Part shown: one piece after another, positions 24,494 to 33,292 of the stretch
Layout of the letters: the number at the start of each line of letters is the position of its first letter
How positions within the stretch are numbered: the first letter of the stretch is position 1
Source of the DNA: Corallococcus sp. NCRR
GTDB lineage: Bacteria; Myxococcota; Myxococcia; Myxococcales; Myxococcaceae
DNA length: 64,000 bases
Assembly: GCF_026965535.1 (NCBI RefSeq)
Contig: NZ_CP114039.1
Location: 1,426,001 to 1,490,000, forward strand
Direction: 5' to 3'
Made by a program: the position numbers and the translations under genes
Notes under the pieces: generated by a model
Database searches by the model: none
The model's input: only the letters and a program-made list of their open reading frames with translations
What the model was told of the DNA's origin: nothing

Positions 24494-24526
24494 GCCGGGA
24501 GGAGGACCACAGGCCCTCCTCCCGGC
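24494..24526 (-). terminator. Hairpin attenuator after the precursor peptides
   Basis: A perfect 12-bp inverted repeat: 24494-24505 (GCCGGGAGGAGG) with 24515-24526, around a nine-base loop. It begins 12 nt after the first peptide's stop codon and is followed by only a short pyrimidine stretch. Its place between the peptide genes and the modifying and transport genes suggests partial termination, giving more peptide message than enzyme message; this is inferred. Confidence 0.75.
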
Positions 24527-24537
24527 CATGAAACGCG

Positions 24538-24630
24538 TTACTCCGCGACGACGATCACGCCCATGCCGTTGGAGCAGGTGCACTTGTCGGTGGCGGCGGA
24601 AACGCGGACGATCTCGGACTGGATGTACAT
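24538..24630 (-). CDS. RiPP precursor peptide 1 (30 residues)
   Basis: Small gene, start ATG at 24630, with an AGGAG ribosome-binding site seven bases upstream. It begins MYIQSEIVRVSA, followed by ATDKCTCSNGM (Cys17 and Cys19), then GVIVVAE and TAA. The first 12 residues are identical to peptide 2, so they are likely the recognition part, with the Cys region and the C-terminus as the core. It lies inside the MNIO operon, between the PqqD-like gene and the enzyme genes. No homologue is known to me. Confidence 0.88.
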   Translation of the reverse strand: MYIQSEIVRVSAATDKCTCSNGMGVIVVAE

Positions 24631-24682
24631 GGTGGTTCTCCTGGGATGAATGTTTGGGGTTGAAAGCAAGACGACGGAGTGA

Positions 24683-24784
24683 CTACTCCGCGCTCACGGT
24701 CGTCGAGGCGATGACCATGCCGTTGGAGCAGGTGCACTTGTCGGACGACGCGGACACGCGGACGATCTCGGACTGGATGTACAT
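24683..24784 (-). CDS. RiPP precursor peptide 2 (33 residues)
   Basis: Small gene, start ATG at 24784, with the same AGGAG site and spacing as peptide 1. It begins MYIQSEIVRVSA, then SSDKCTCSNGM (Cys17, Cys19), then VIASTTVSAE and TAG. It differs from peptide 1 at residues 13-14 and in the C-terminal part after Met23, while the ending AE is shared. The 52-nt gap between the two genes is also similar in sequence to the region upstream of this one, which points to a recent tandem duplication. Transcribed from the promoter upstream of the PqqD-like gene, possibly with a weak internal one in 24785-25023. Confidence 0.88.
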   Translation of the reverse strand: MYIQSEIVRVSASSDKCTCSNGMVIASTTVSAE

Positions 24785-25023
24785 GGTGATTCTCCTGGGT
24801 GGATTGCTGCGTTCACTGCGGTGAAACATGGCGGAGTGTGGACAGGGGGTCTGACATTGCCTGCCAACACTCCGGTGCTTCATTCCAGCCGTGAAAACAC
24901 GTCTCACGTCTGGCATCACGCGCACCCGGGGCGACCCGGGCACACGGGATTCCCAAGGCTCGGGACATGGCCCGGCCTGTCCCTCTGACGAGGGCAAAAA
25001 GGCGCTTCAGCGGACGGCGAAGG

Positions 25024-25302
25024 TCAGACGGGGCGCGAGGGCTCGCACAGCCCCAGTTGCTGGAACTGCGTCACGGTGCGTTGGACGTCGGCGCGGATGG
25101 CCTCTTCCTGGCCCACGGCGCCCAGCCGGAGCGCCAGCGACGCCACCGCTCCCTCCAGGGACGTGTCGCCCTGGCACAGCTCGAAGATGCGCGCGGCGGT
25201 CTCGTTCACCCGGAAGACCTCTCCGCCCTCCGTGTCCAGGAGGAAGAAGGCTTCACCTTGCTGCTGGACGATGACGCCGGAGGCCGCGTGGGGCAGGTTC
25301 AA
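25024..25302 (-). CDS. PqqD-like RiPP recognition protein
   Basis: A 92-residue stand-alone PqqD-superfamily protein. The winged-helix/RRE fold shows in GEAFFLLDTEGGEVFRVNET, then AARIFELCQGDTSLEGAVA, and a C-terminal helix FQQLGLCEPS. PqqD-type domains bind the leader of RiPP precursors and present it to the modifying enzyme. It is the first gene of the operon, 240 nt before the peptides. The TTG at 25302 is the likely start, since no ATG or GTG lies in frame between it and the promoter. Confidence 0.85.
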   Translation of the reverse strand: MNLPHAASGVIVQQQGEAFFLLDTEGGEVFRVNETAARIFELCQGDTSLEGAVASLALRLGAVGQEEAIRADVQRTVTQFQQLGLCEPSRPV

Positions 25303-25340
25303 GACATTCCCCTTTGAAACCGCACTGTCACATTTCCATG

Positions 25341-25369
25341 TTTCTAGGTGTTCTCATAAACCCTGTCAA
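25341..25369 (-). promoter_or_regulatory. Sigma70-type promoter of the RiPP operon
   Basis: On the minus strand, TTGACA (25369-25364) and TAGAAA (25346-25341) are separated by exactly 17 bases. This is a perfect -35 and a 4-of-6 -10, in an A+T-rich stretch of an otherwise GC-rich chromosome. Transcription would begin near 25334, about 30 nt before the start codon of the PqqD-like gene. This is the clearest promoter in the window. Confidence 0.75.
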
Positions 25370-25521
25370 TACATGCAAGGATTCGGGTTGGAATTCATGA
25401 GAGGGTTTGAGAACGTGTCGGGTCCTGAAGGGCCGGGCCGGCCCGGCTGTTGTGCGGTGGTGGGCGATTGACGGGCGGGGGTGGCTTCACCGAGGGGGGC
25501 CAGGGGTGCGAAGGTAGGGGG

Positions 25522-28221
25522 GTGAGGAGCACAGAGCGCACGAACCGTCGGGTGGGGACGGTTCCCGAGGAACCGGAGGCGGCGTACCGCCTCTTCGACG
25601 ACATGCCCCTGGGCGTGTTCGTGCTTCGGGACGGCCTGCTCATCCACGCCAACGCCGCCCTGTCACGCCTGCTGGGCGTGGCGCGCGAGCAGCTGATGGG
25701 CAAGCCGGTGACGGCGCTCCTGTGGGAGCCGGGGCCCATGGAGGACCCGGCGGATCGGCTCGCGCGGCGGCTGGGTTCATCGCCCGTGGCGGGCACCTAC
25801 GAAGCGTGGCTGCACGTGGGCGCTGGCGGGCTGCGCGTGGAATTGACCGTGCATCCGCATGCCAGGGATTGGGTGGTGCAGGTGCGCGATGTGACGTCCC
25901 GCGTCCGGCGCCGCATGGTGCTGCGGCGGCTGGCGGAGCTGGGGAGCGCGGTGCGCGCGCTGCACTCCGAGGACGCGGTGCGCGAGGAGGTGTTCCGCGG
26001 GCTGGAGGCGCTGGAGCTGGGCTTCGCGTGGCTGACGCCCCGGGGCGTGGGCGTGGAGCTGTCCGTGGCGGGCCTGTCCCCCCGGCTGGTGCCGCACGCG
26101 CCGTCCCTGGGAGGCCGCGTGCGGGTGGAGGCCCCGGGCGGCTGGGCGCCCGCGCTGGTGCGCACCTGGCGCGAAGGCGACGCGTGGGTGGAGGACCTGG
26201 GCGTGGAGGCGTCCCGGTTCGTCTCCGAAGCGCGCATGGACGCGGTGCTGGCGGTGTTCCGGCGCGTGGAGACGCACCGGGCGGTGGGCGTGCGCATCGA
26301 CGTGGAGAACGCGCCCATGGCCATGCTCGTGCTGGCCTCCGACTGGTTGAGCGAGGAGGACGTGGCGGCGGTGCGGCTGTTCGGCCAGCAGGTGTCCTCC
26401 GCGCTGGACGCGGCGCGCACCATCCAGCGGCTGAGCGTGCGCGCGACGGCGCTCACCGCGCTGGGACGGCTGGCGTCCCAGGCCGCGTCCGCGCCCCACC
26501 CGCGCGCCTTCTTCGGCTCCGGCACGGAGGAAATCTCGGGCCTGCTGGGCTGTGACGCCGTGTGCCTGCTGCTGCCCGCGGACATGCGGCACGAGCCGGG
26601 CGAGCCCCTGGAGCTCGTGTACGCGCGCGGCCTGTCCGAGGACGCGGTGGCGCGCGTGCGCCGCGCGCGGCTGGGGTCGCTTCCCCGTCCGGGCGGGATG
26701 CCGGACGCCGTGCAGGTGCTGGACGCGGAGACGTGTCCCGCGCCCACGCGCGACGCGCTCCGGGCGCTGGCGTTCCAGACGCTGGTGTCGGTGCCGCTGC
26801 GGGTGCGCTCGCGCGGCGTGGGCACGTTGAGCGTGCTGTTCCACGCGCGCCGCCGGCTCACCGCGCTGGAGGTGGAGACGCTCCAGGCCATGGGCACGCA
26901 CTTCGCGGCGGCCATTGAGTCCCACCGGCTGCTGGACGAGGTGCGCGGCCGGGCGGAGGACCTGGCGCTGATGCACGAGGTGGGCAAGGCGCTGGCGGCC
27001 ACGCTGGAGCTGGACCGGCTGCTGGCCACGGGCGTCACCAGCCTGGCGCGCATCGTGGACGTGCCGGACGCGTACGTGCTCCTGCCGGATGCCCAGGGGA
27101 ACCGGCTCGCCGTCCGCGCGGCGACGGGCGGCCACCCGGAGCTGGTGGGGCGCCACGTGTCGCTGGACCCGTCGACGAACTCGCTCGCGAGCCAGGTGTT
27201 CCGCACGCGCCAGCCGATGCGCGTGGAGGACGCGCGGCTGGAGACGCGGGCGGACGAGGAGCTGCGCCGCGCGGCGGAGGCCCAGTCGTACATGGTGCTG
27301 CCGCTCGCCGTGCATGACCAGATGGTGGGCGTGGCGGTGATGGTGGAGACGCGCCGGCCGCGCCGCTTCACGCCCTCCGAGCTGGAGCGCGCGGACGCCA
27401 TCGCCAACCAGCTGTCGCTGGCGCTGGAGGGCGCGCGGCTGGTGGAGGACCTGAAGCAGAGCTACGCGGAGCTGGCGCGCGCGCAGGAGCAGCTGGTCAA
27501 CCGCGAGCGGCTGGTCGCGCTGGGTGAGCTGTCCGCGGTGGTGGCCCACGAGGTGCGCAACCCCCTGGGCGCCATCTTCAACTCGGTGGCCACCATCCGC
27601 CGCATCATCGGGCCGGAGAGCCCGGCCATCCCGCTGGTGGACATCGTGGGAGAGGAGGCGGACCGGCTCAACCGCATCGTCGCGGACCTGCTCACGTTCG
27701 CGCGGCCTCCGTCGCCGCACCTGTACCCGGTGTCGGTGACGCAGCTCTTGGAGGAGGCGGTGGGCAGCGCGCTCTCCGACGTGGGCGGCACCTCGCCGCC
27801 GCCGGTGCGGGTGGAGTGGGTGATGGAGGAGGACGTGCCGTCGGTGACGGTGGACGAGCGGCTCATCCGCCAGTGCTTCCTCAACGTGGCGCTCAACGCC
27901 GTGCAGGCCATGCTGCCCCAGGGCGGCACGCTGCGCGTGGCGGCGCGCAGGGCGTGGATGGACCGGCCCGGCGTGCAGGTGGAGATCAGCGACACGGGGC
28001 CGGGCATCCCGGCGGAGCTGCGCGTGCGCGTCTTCGAGCCCTTCTTCACCACCAAGGCCCAGGGCACCGGGCTGGGGCTCGCCGTGGTGAAGCGCATCAT
28101 CGACTCACACGTGGGCCAGGTGTCGCTGGACGCGCCGGAGACGGGCAAGGGCACCATCTTCCGCCTCTTCCTGCCGCTGGAGCCGCCGGTGGCGCCGAAC
28201 CTGCCCCTGACGGGCGCGTGA
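25522..28221 (+). CDS. Hybrid PAS/GAF sensor histidine kinase
   Basis: A cytoplasmic sensor kinase of about 899 residues with no membrane segment. Order: PAS (about 20-130, GVFVLRDGLLIHANAALSRL), then two or three GAF-type sensor domains (about 130-640; LMHEVGKALAATLELDRLLA opens the last one), a coiled-coil linker, HisKA with phosphoacceptor in VVAHEVRNPLGAIFNSVATI (about 675), and HATPase with N box CFLNVALNAVQAM, G1 SDTGPGIP and G2 KAQGTGLGLAVVKRI. The response regulator is not adjacent. It is divergent from the RiPP operon. The GTG at 25522 follows AAGGTAGGGG. Confidence 0.93.
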   Translation: MRSTERTNRRVGTVPEEPEAAYRLFDDMPLGVFVLRDGLLIHANAALSRLLGVAREQLMGKPVTALLWEPGPMEDPADRLARRLGSSPVAGTYEAWLHVGAGGLRVELTVHPHARDWVVQVRDVTSRVRRRMVLRRLAELGSAVRALHSEDAVREEVFRGLEALELGFAWLTPRGVGVELSVAGLSPRLVPHAPSLGGRVRVEAPGGWAPALVRTWREGDAWVEDLGVEASRFVSEARMDAVLAVFRRVETHRAVGVRIDVENAPMAMLVLASDWLSEEDVAAVRLFGQQVSSALDAARTIQRLSVRATALTALGRLASQAASAPHPRAFFGSGTEEISGLLGCDAVCLLLPADMRHEPGEPLELVYARGLSEDAVARVRRARLGSLPRPGGMPDAVQVLDAETCPAPTRDALRALAFQTLVSVPLRVRSRGVGTLSVLFHARRRLTALEVETLQAMGTHFAAAIESHRLLDEVRGRAEDLALMHEVGKALAATLELDRLLATGVTSLARIVDVPDAYVLLPDAQGNRLAVRAATGGHPELVGRHVSLDPSTNSLASQVFRTRQPMRVEDARLETRADEELRRAAEAQSYMVLPLAVHDQMVGVAVMVETRRPRRFTPSELERADAIANQLSLALEGARLVEDLKQSYAELARAQEQLVNRERLVALGELSAVVAHEVRNPLGAIFNSVATIRRIIGPESPAIPLVDIVGEEADRLNRIVADLLTFARPPSPHLYPVSVTQLLEEAVGSALSDVGGTSPPPVRVEWVMEEDVPSVTVDERLIRQCFLNVALNAVQAMLPQGGTLRVAARRAWMDRPGVQVEISDTGPGIPAELRVRVFEPFFTTKAQGTGLGLAVVKRIIDSHVGQVSLDAPETGKGTIFRLFLPLEPPVAPNLPLTGA

Positions 28222-28330
28222 CGTAAACGCTCGCGGGGAGGAGTGAACAGTCCCCCGCTCGAAAATCCCCTCCGCGCGCCCCGGTCGCGTCTGCTGCCGG
28301 CCTCGAGGATGCACTCCCCAGGGGAAGACC

Positions 28331-29197
28331 ATGCGCGCGTCGCGAGTCGTGGCAGGAATGGTGGCGTGGCTGTTCGGGGTGGCGGGCTCCGCTGACGCGG
28401 CGGAGGACGCGCCGCGCAAGGAGGAGCCGCGCGTGGAGCTGCGCGCGGTGGCGGAGCTGGGCTTCCTGGACGTCCTGTCGCACAGCCTGCGCCAGGGGCG
28501 CAACGGGACCATCTTCCGCTTCCCGGAGGACGGCGGGCAGGACAACCTCTACACGTTCGTGCGCCTGAGCGCGGAGCTGTCCCTGCGCGGGCGACACACG
28601 CTGGTGTTCCTGGTGCAGCCGTTGGACCTCCAGACGCAGGTCGTGCTGCGGCGGGACGTCACGATTGACGACCTCACGTTCCCGGAGAACACGAATCTGG
28701 ACACGCGCTACGCGTTCCCGTTCTACCGGGCCAGCTACCTCTACGACCTGCTCGGCGGCCCCGAGCGGGAGCTGTCCGTGGGCGCGTCCCTCCAGCTTCG
28801 CAACGCGACGTTCGTCTTCACGTCCGCGGACGGCACCCTGCGGCGGACCAGCCGGGACGTGGGGCCGGTGCCGCTGCTCAAGGTGCGCGTGCGCTGGCCG
28901 CTGGGGCCGAACTGGTGGGTGGGGCTGGAGGCGGATGGCAGCTACGCGCCGGCGGCCATCATCAACGGCGACAGCGACTCGGCCACGACGGGAGCGCTGC
29001 TGGACGCGAGCCTGCGCGGCGGCGTGCGCGTCACCGACCAGGTCGACGTGTTCCTCAACCTGCGCTACCTGGGCGGCGGCGCGCGGGGCACGTCGGACGA
29101 CAACGACGACGAGTTCGGCGACGGCTTCACGAGCAACTGGCTGAACACCGCCACCGTGTCGCTGGGCGTCCAGTACCGGCTGCCGGCGCTGGATTGA
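28331..29197 (+). CDS. Outer-membrane beta-barrel protein
   Basis: A 288-residue exported protein. After a signal peptide (MRASRVVAGMVAWLFGVAGSADA) the sequence is a series of short amphipathic strands with aromatic caps: RVELRAVAELGFLDVL, YTFVRLSAELSLRGRHTLVF, FYRASYLYDLLGG, WWVGLEADGSYA, and the last strand VSLGVQYRLPALD. The acidic loop DDNDDEFGDGF could bind a metal. It resembles small myxobacterial porin-like or opacity-type barrels without a precise family. It follows the sensor kinase by 109 nt, so co-expression is possible. Confidence 0.7.
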   Translation: MRASRVVAGMVAWLFGVAGSADAAEDAPRKEEPRVELRAVAELGFLDVLSHSLRQGRNGTIFRFPEDGGQDNLYTFVRLSAELSLRGRHTLVFLVQPLDLQTQVVLRRDVTIDDLTFPENTNLDTRYAFPFYRASYLYDLLGGPERELSVGASLQLRNATFVFTSADGTLRRTSRDVGPVPLLKVRVRWPLGPNWWVGLEADGSYAPAAIINGDSDSATTGALLDASLRGGVRVTDQVDVFLNLRYLGGGARGTSDDNDDEFGDGFTSNWLNTATVSLGVQYRLPALD

Positions 29198-31741
29198 TCA
29201 GACGCCGCCTTCGCCGCCGTTGAGGAAGAGCCACATCACGCCGAAGCCCAGGCCGCACGCCAGGGCCACCACCACGAGCATGACCCAGAAGCGGTGCTGG
29301 GGCGGGATGGGCCACAGGCCCTGGAGCGGATTGCCCCCCGTGGACTTCGGCTTCGCGGGCCTCTTCTTGCCGCGCTTCTGGGCGGCGAGCTCTTCCTCGC
29401 GGCGCTTCAGCTCCGCTTGCCGGAGCGCCTCCGAGATGTCCATGTCGTAGCCCACGAGCGTTTCGCGCGTCTTGGTCCGCACCTGCATGGGGCGCGTCTC
29501 GTGGGGCCGCTCGTCCACGGCGGGGGCCTTGCGGCGCGGGGCCTCCTTGGGCGCGACGTAGGGGGTGGCCTTCTCGTCCAGGTAGGCCGGCATGTTGCCC
29601 GTCGTCTGGGACAGGGCGCCGAAGATCTTCGCGGCCTCCAGGGCCTCGGTGGCCTCGCCCGAGCCCTGCGGCGTCCAGGGCAGCGGCAGCTCGTCCTGGG
29701 ACATGGGGCGGGTGGCGTCCGGGAAGGCTTCCGCGGGGCGCGCCTGGGGGGCGGCGCCCGCGGAGGTGGCGGGGCGCGACTGCGGCGCGGGGCCCACGGA
29801 GGTCTGGGGACGCGGCTGCGGAGCGCGCGGCGCGGGGGGCGCCTTGGAGCGGCCGGGCTTGTCGACGTCGGTGCCCTCATCGTCCGCGTCGTCGTCCGCG
29901 TCCGGGCGCGAGGTCATGGGCGAGGCGCCCTCGGTGGCGTCGTCCTCGCCGGAGCCCGGGGTCCAGCCGCCCTTGCCAGCGGCGGGCAGGCCCGTGGCGC
30001 TCTTGCGCGCGGGCCGCTCGTTGGTGGTGGAGTCCTCACTGCCTGCGCCGGGAGTCCAGCCCGGGCGCGAGGGGCGGTTCTGCATCGGTGAGTCCTCCGG
30101 GGCCGGGGGGGGCCCCTCACTGTGAGACGCTCGAAGGTGTGTAACGGAGTCTTTCGCGTCCGCGTCCGGATTCCAATCCGGCCGAGGCGGTTCTTCCGCC
30201 GGAGCCTGCCTGCCCGAAGGCGACTCCGCGGGCGCGGGGGTGCGCTCACCCGGGTCGGTGGTGTCCTCGGAGCCCGGTCCCCCACGGGGTTCCAGCGTGG
30301 CGGGAGACTCTTGAGGGGTGGCCTCGTCCTCGCCCGGCCCGGGCGTCCATGGCGCGGCCCCCGGCGAGGATGAAGGGGCCGTGGCCGCCTCTGGCGTCTG
30401 GGGAGGAAGTCCCGGCGTGGTGGGCTCCGCGGCGCCAATGCCTGGCAGCCAGGCATCCATGGTGATTTCCAGGTTGTGCAGCCGCGCCGGAGGCGCCTTG
30501 CGCGGCGGCTCCGCCGCGTCACCAGACTCCGCCCGCGGCCGTTGCGCCTCCGCCGCCGCGCGCAGCGCCTGCTCCACCTTCGCCGCGTCCAAGGCCTCGG
30601 TCTGCTGCCCCACGGTGGCGTACTCGGGCGGTGGTGGCCTCGCGGCGCCCGCGCCCTCCGCCTGCGCCACCTTCGCCGCGTCCAGCGCCTCGGTCGCGAT
30701 GTCCTCCTGCGCGCGGAGCGCCTCCGCCGCGTCCACGGCCCCGGGGGGCGCGAGCACGGACGGAAACTCCTGACGCGTGTTCGCGCGCTCGGGCTGCTCG
30801 CGCAGCAGGTCGTCCAGCATCTGCTGCTCGATGACCTTCTCGCGCGGGAAGGCCGCCGACATCAGCCGCACCAGGTCCTGATCCGTCACGTTGGGCGCCA
30901 GCTTCTCCTTCAGCGCACCCAGCGCCTCCGCCATGGCCGTCGCCGTGGGGAAGCGGTCGTTCGGCTCGGACGCCAGCGCTCGCGCCAGGAACGCGTCCAC
31001 CGCGCGCGGCAGGTCCGGCCGGTAGCGCCCCGCCGGCTCCCACTGCGGATAGGCCGCGCGCCGCCAGCGCTCCAGCGGGTCGCCCCGCTGCGACAGCGGC
31101 TTCCACGAGAACAACTCCCACAGCACCACGCCCACCGCGTACAGGTCCGCCCTCCGGTCCACCGTGCGCTTGCGGGCCTGCTCCGGCGCCATGTACGTGA
31201 GGTTGCCAATCACCACGCGCGGCGCCGTCTGCTGCTCCTTCAGCGTGGACTGCGCCGCGCCGAAGTCGATGATCTTCACCTCGCCCGCGTAGCTCACGCA
31301 CACGTTCGCGGGGGACAGGTCGCGGTGCACCAGGTGCAGCGGGTGCCCGGCCTCGTCCGTCGCGTCGTGCGCGTACGCCAGGCCCTCGCACAGCCGGATG
31401 CCCATCTGGAGCAGCGGCCCCAGGGGCATCATCCGCTGACGTTGCCGCAAGCGGTACGCGAGCCGGCTGAGCGTCTTGCCCAGCACGTACTCCATGGCGA
31501 GGAACAACTGCCCGTCCACCTCGCCCATCGCGTACACGCGCGCGATGTTCGGGTGCGCCAGCCGCACCACCACGCGGGCCTCGTCGCGGAAGCGGCCCAC
31601 GAACTGCCGGCTGTCCACCAGCCCCGGCAGCACCTTCTTCACCACCACCGCGCGCCGCACGCCCTCCTCGCGCGCGAGGAAGACCTCCCCCATCCCCCCG
31701 GCGCCAATGCGGCGCACGAGGGTGTAGGGGCCGAAGCGCAT
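29198..31741 (-). CDS. Tail-anchored eukaryotic-like Ser/Thr protein kinase
   Basis: An 847-residue kinase. Residues about 5-280 are the catalytic domain: glycine loop [13 protein letters not shown], catalytic Lys in [18 protein letters not shown], metal site IIDFGAA, APE-type [11 protein letters not shown]. The middle is long, disordered and acidic, with TEALDAAK repeats and about five W-[TN]-P motifs. A single membrane helix near the very end ([20 protein letters not shown]) leaves only a short tail, so the kinase faces the cytoplasm and lacks an extracytoplasmic sensor. It starts 22 nt after hemL ends and may be co-transcribed with it. Confidence 0.93.
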   Translation of the reverse strand: MRFGPYTLVRRIGAGGMGEVFLAREEGVRRAVVVKKVLPGLVDSRQFVGRFRDEARVVVRLAHPNIARVYAMGEVDGQLFLAMEYVLGKTLSRLAYRLRQRQRMMPLGPLLQMGIRLCEGLAYAHDATDEAGHPLHLVHRDLSPANVCVSYAGEVKIIDFGAAQSTLKEQQTAPRVVIGNLTYMAPEQARKRTVDRRADLYAVGVVLWELFSWKPLSQRGDPLERWRRAAYPQWEPAGRYRPDLPRAVDAFLARALASEPNDRFPTATAMAEALGALKEKLAPNVTDQDLVRLMSAAFPREKVIEQQMLDDLLREQPERANTRQEFPSVLAPPGAVDAAEALRAQEDIATEALDAAKVAQAEGAGAARPPPPEYATVGQQTEALDAAKVEQALRAAAEAQRPRAESGDAAEPPRKAPPARLHNLEITMDAWLPGIGAAEPTTPGLPPQTPEAATAPSSSPGAAPWTPGPGEDEATPQESPATLEPRGGPGSEDTTDPGERTPAPAESPSGRQAPAEEPPRPDWNPDADAKDSVTHLRASHSEGPPPAPEDSPMQNRPSRPGWTPGAGSEDSTTNERPARKSATGLPAAGKGGWTPGSGEDDATEGASPMTSRPDADDDADDEGTDVDKPGRSKAPPAPRAPQPRPQTSVGPAPQSRPATSAGAAPQARPAEAFPDATRPMSQDELPLPWTPQGSGEATEALEAAKIFGALSQTTGNMPAYLDEKATPYVAPKEAPRRKAPAVDERPHETRPMQVRTKTRETLVGYDMDISEALRQAELKRREEELAAQKRGKKRPAKPKSTGGNPLQGLWPIPPQHRFWVMLVVVALACGLGFGVMWLFLNGGEGGV

Positions 31742-31763
31742 GGGCCCGCTCAGGGCCTCGGGT

Positions 31764-33059
31764 TCAACGGGCGTCGCCAAGCGCGCGGAACGCCTTGCGG
31801 GCCGCGGCGAGCACGTGCGCCACCTCCGGCTCGCCGATGGCCAGCGACACGAACGCCGCCTCGAACTGGCTGGGCGGCAGGTACACACCTTCTTGCAGCA
31901 TCGCGTGGAAGAAGCGCCCGAATTTCGCAGTGTCCGCCTTCTTCGCGGACGCGTAGTCGAACACCGGCTCCGCCGTGAAGAACACCGTGAGCATGCTGCC
32001 CACGCGGTTCACCGTCACCGGCACGCCCGCCGCCTTCGCCTCCGCGCGGAAGCCCTCCTCCAACAGCAGACCCAGTTGCTCCAGCCGCTGGTACGTCCCC
32101 GGCGCCGCCAGCGCCTTCACGCACGCCATGCCCGCCGCCACCGCCACCGGGTTCCCGGACAGCGTGCCGGACTGGTACACGGGGCCCTCCGGCGCCACCT
32201 TGGACATGATGTCGCGCCGGCCGCCATACGCGCCCAGCGGCATGCCGCCGCCCACCACCTTCGCCATGGTGGTCAGGTCCGGCTTGAGCCCGTACAGCTC
32301 CTGCGCGCCGCCACGCGCGAGCCGGAAGCCCGTCATCACCTCATCCAGCACGAAGAGCACGCCGTGCTTCTGGCAGAGCTTCTGCAACCCTTCGAGGTAG
32401 CCGGGGCGCGGCACCAGCACGCCCATGTTGCCCACCACGGGTTCGATGATGGCGCAGGCGATGTCCTGGCCCTTCTCGTTGAAGATGCGCTCCACGGCCT
32501 CCAGGTCGTTGAAGGGCGCGGTGAGCGTGAGCGACGCCAGCGCGGCCGGCACGCCCGGCGAGTCCGGCAGGCCCAGCGTCTCCACGCCGCTGCCCGCCTT
32601 CACGAGGAACGGGTCGCCCGCGCCGTGGAAGCAGCCCTCGAACTTGAGGATGTAATCGCGGCCGGTGAAGCCGCGCGCCACTCGGATGGCGGCCACCGTG
32701 GCCTCCGTGCCGCTGGAGACCAGGCGCACCTTCTCCACCGAAGGCACCGTGGCGCAGAGCAGCTCCGCGAACTCCACCTCCGCGGCGACGGGCGCGCCGA
32801 AGGTGGTGCCGCGCCGCGCGGCCTCCAGGATGGCCTCCACGATGGGCGGGTACGCGTGGCCCAGGATGAGCGGGCCCCAGCTGCCCACCAGGTCCACGTA
32901 GCGGTTGCCGTCCACGTCGGTGAGCCACGCGCCGGAGCCCTCCTTGAAGAAGACGGGGTCGCCTCCCACGCCACGGAAGGCACGCACTGGAGAGTTCACG
33001 CCACCCGGGATGCGCGCCTGCGCACGGGCGAAGAGGGCCTGGCTTTGAGCGTGTTTCAT
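31764..33059 (-). CDS. hemL: Glutamate-1-semialdehyde 2,1-aminomutase
   Basis: A 431-residue PLP enzyme of the C5 haem pathway that makes 5-aminolevulinate from glutamate-1-semialdehyde. Motifs: IPGGVNSPVRAFRGVGGDPV, the PLP-facing SSGTEATVAAIRVARGFTGR, the Asp in FVLDEVMTGFR, and the Schiff-base Lys in TTMAKVVGGGMPLGAYGG. Length is typical of HemL (about 425-430). The start MKHAQSQ is preferred to an ATG 12 nt upstream. The upstream 233-nt gap contains the A+T-rich promoter of the divergent AbiE-like genes. Confidence 0.97.
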   Translation of the reverse strand: MKHAQSQALFARAQARIPGGVNSPVRAFRGVGGDPVFFKEGSGAWLTDVDGNRYVDLVGSWGPLILGHAYPPIVEAILEAARRGTTFGAPVAAEVEFAELLCATVPSVEKVRLVSSGTEATVAAIRVARGFTGRDYILKFEGCFHGAGDPFLVKAGSGVETLGLPDSPGVPAALASLTLTAPFNDLEAVERIFNEKGQDIACAIIEPVVGNMGVLVPRPGYLEGLQKLCQKHGVLFVLDEVMTGFRLARGGAQELYGLKPDLTTMAKVVGGGMPLGAYGGRRDIMSKVAPEGPVYQSGTLSGNPVAVAAGMACVKALAAPGTYQRLEQLGLLLEEGFRAEAKAAGVPVTVNRVGSMLTVFFTAEPVFDYASAKKADTAKFGRFFHAMLQEGVYLPPSQFEAAFVSLAIGEPEVAHVLAAARKAFRALGDAR

Positions 33060-33201
33060 GGCCGGTTCCATAACACGCGCCCCGGCGTGCCTCGCCGCCA
33101 CTCTTCGGATGCCTGGCCGCTACCGACCCCACACGACGTCCAGGCCCTTGGGGCACGACCAGGCAGGGTCCCTTCCCGCCAATATTCACTGGAGATACAT
33201 T

Positions 33202-33217
33202 TTCACTATTGAGTGAA
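33202..33217. promoter_or_regulatory. Inverted repeat upstream of the AbiE-like antitoxin gene
   Basis: TTCACT at 33202-33207 and AGTGAA at 33212-33217 form a palindrome with a four-base spacer, and a further ATTCACT half-site lies at 33184-33190. The region is A+T-rich compared with its neighbours, 75 nt upstream of the AbiEi-like start. AbiEi-type antitoxins bind inverted repeats in their own promoter, so this is a plausible operator. Confidence 0.55.
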
Positions 33218-33292
33218 TCTGTCCCAGGAATGAAAATCCAGTTCCCAAGCCATTGGATTTCCTAAACATCCACGAGCCATTGCGAGCGAAAG

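Noticed and set aside
24853-24866. TGGCAGGCAATGTC on the minus strand, like a sigma54 -24 element
   Set aside because: The -12 GC does not lie at the right distance, so it does not fit the consensus.
24813-24968. 51-codon minus-strand ORF with three cysteines, upstream of the precursor peptides
   Set aside because: No ribosome-binding site at proper distance and no similarity to the peptide pair; more likely leader RNA.
24979-25000. Hairpin GTCCCTC/GAGGGC next to a run of five A
   Set aside because: For minus-strand transcripts the U tract would precede the hairpin, and on the plus strand it would follow as A, so it is not a terminator for either.
25450-25521. Earlier ATG-type start for the sensor kinase at 25450
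   Set aside because: The 24 codons before the GTG at 25522 are Gly-rich and lack a ribosome-binding site; the GTG has AAGGTAGGGG upstream.
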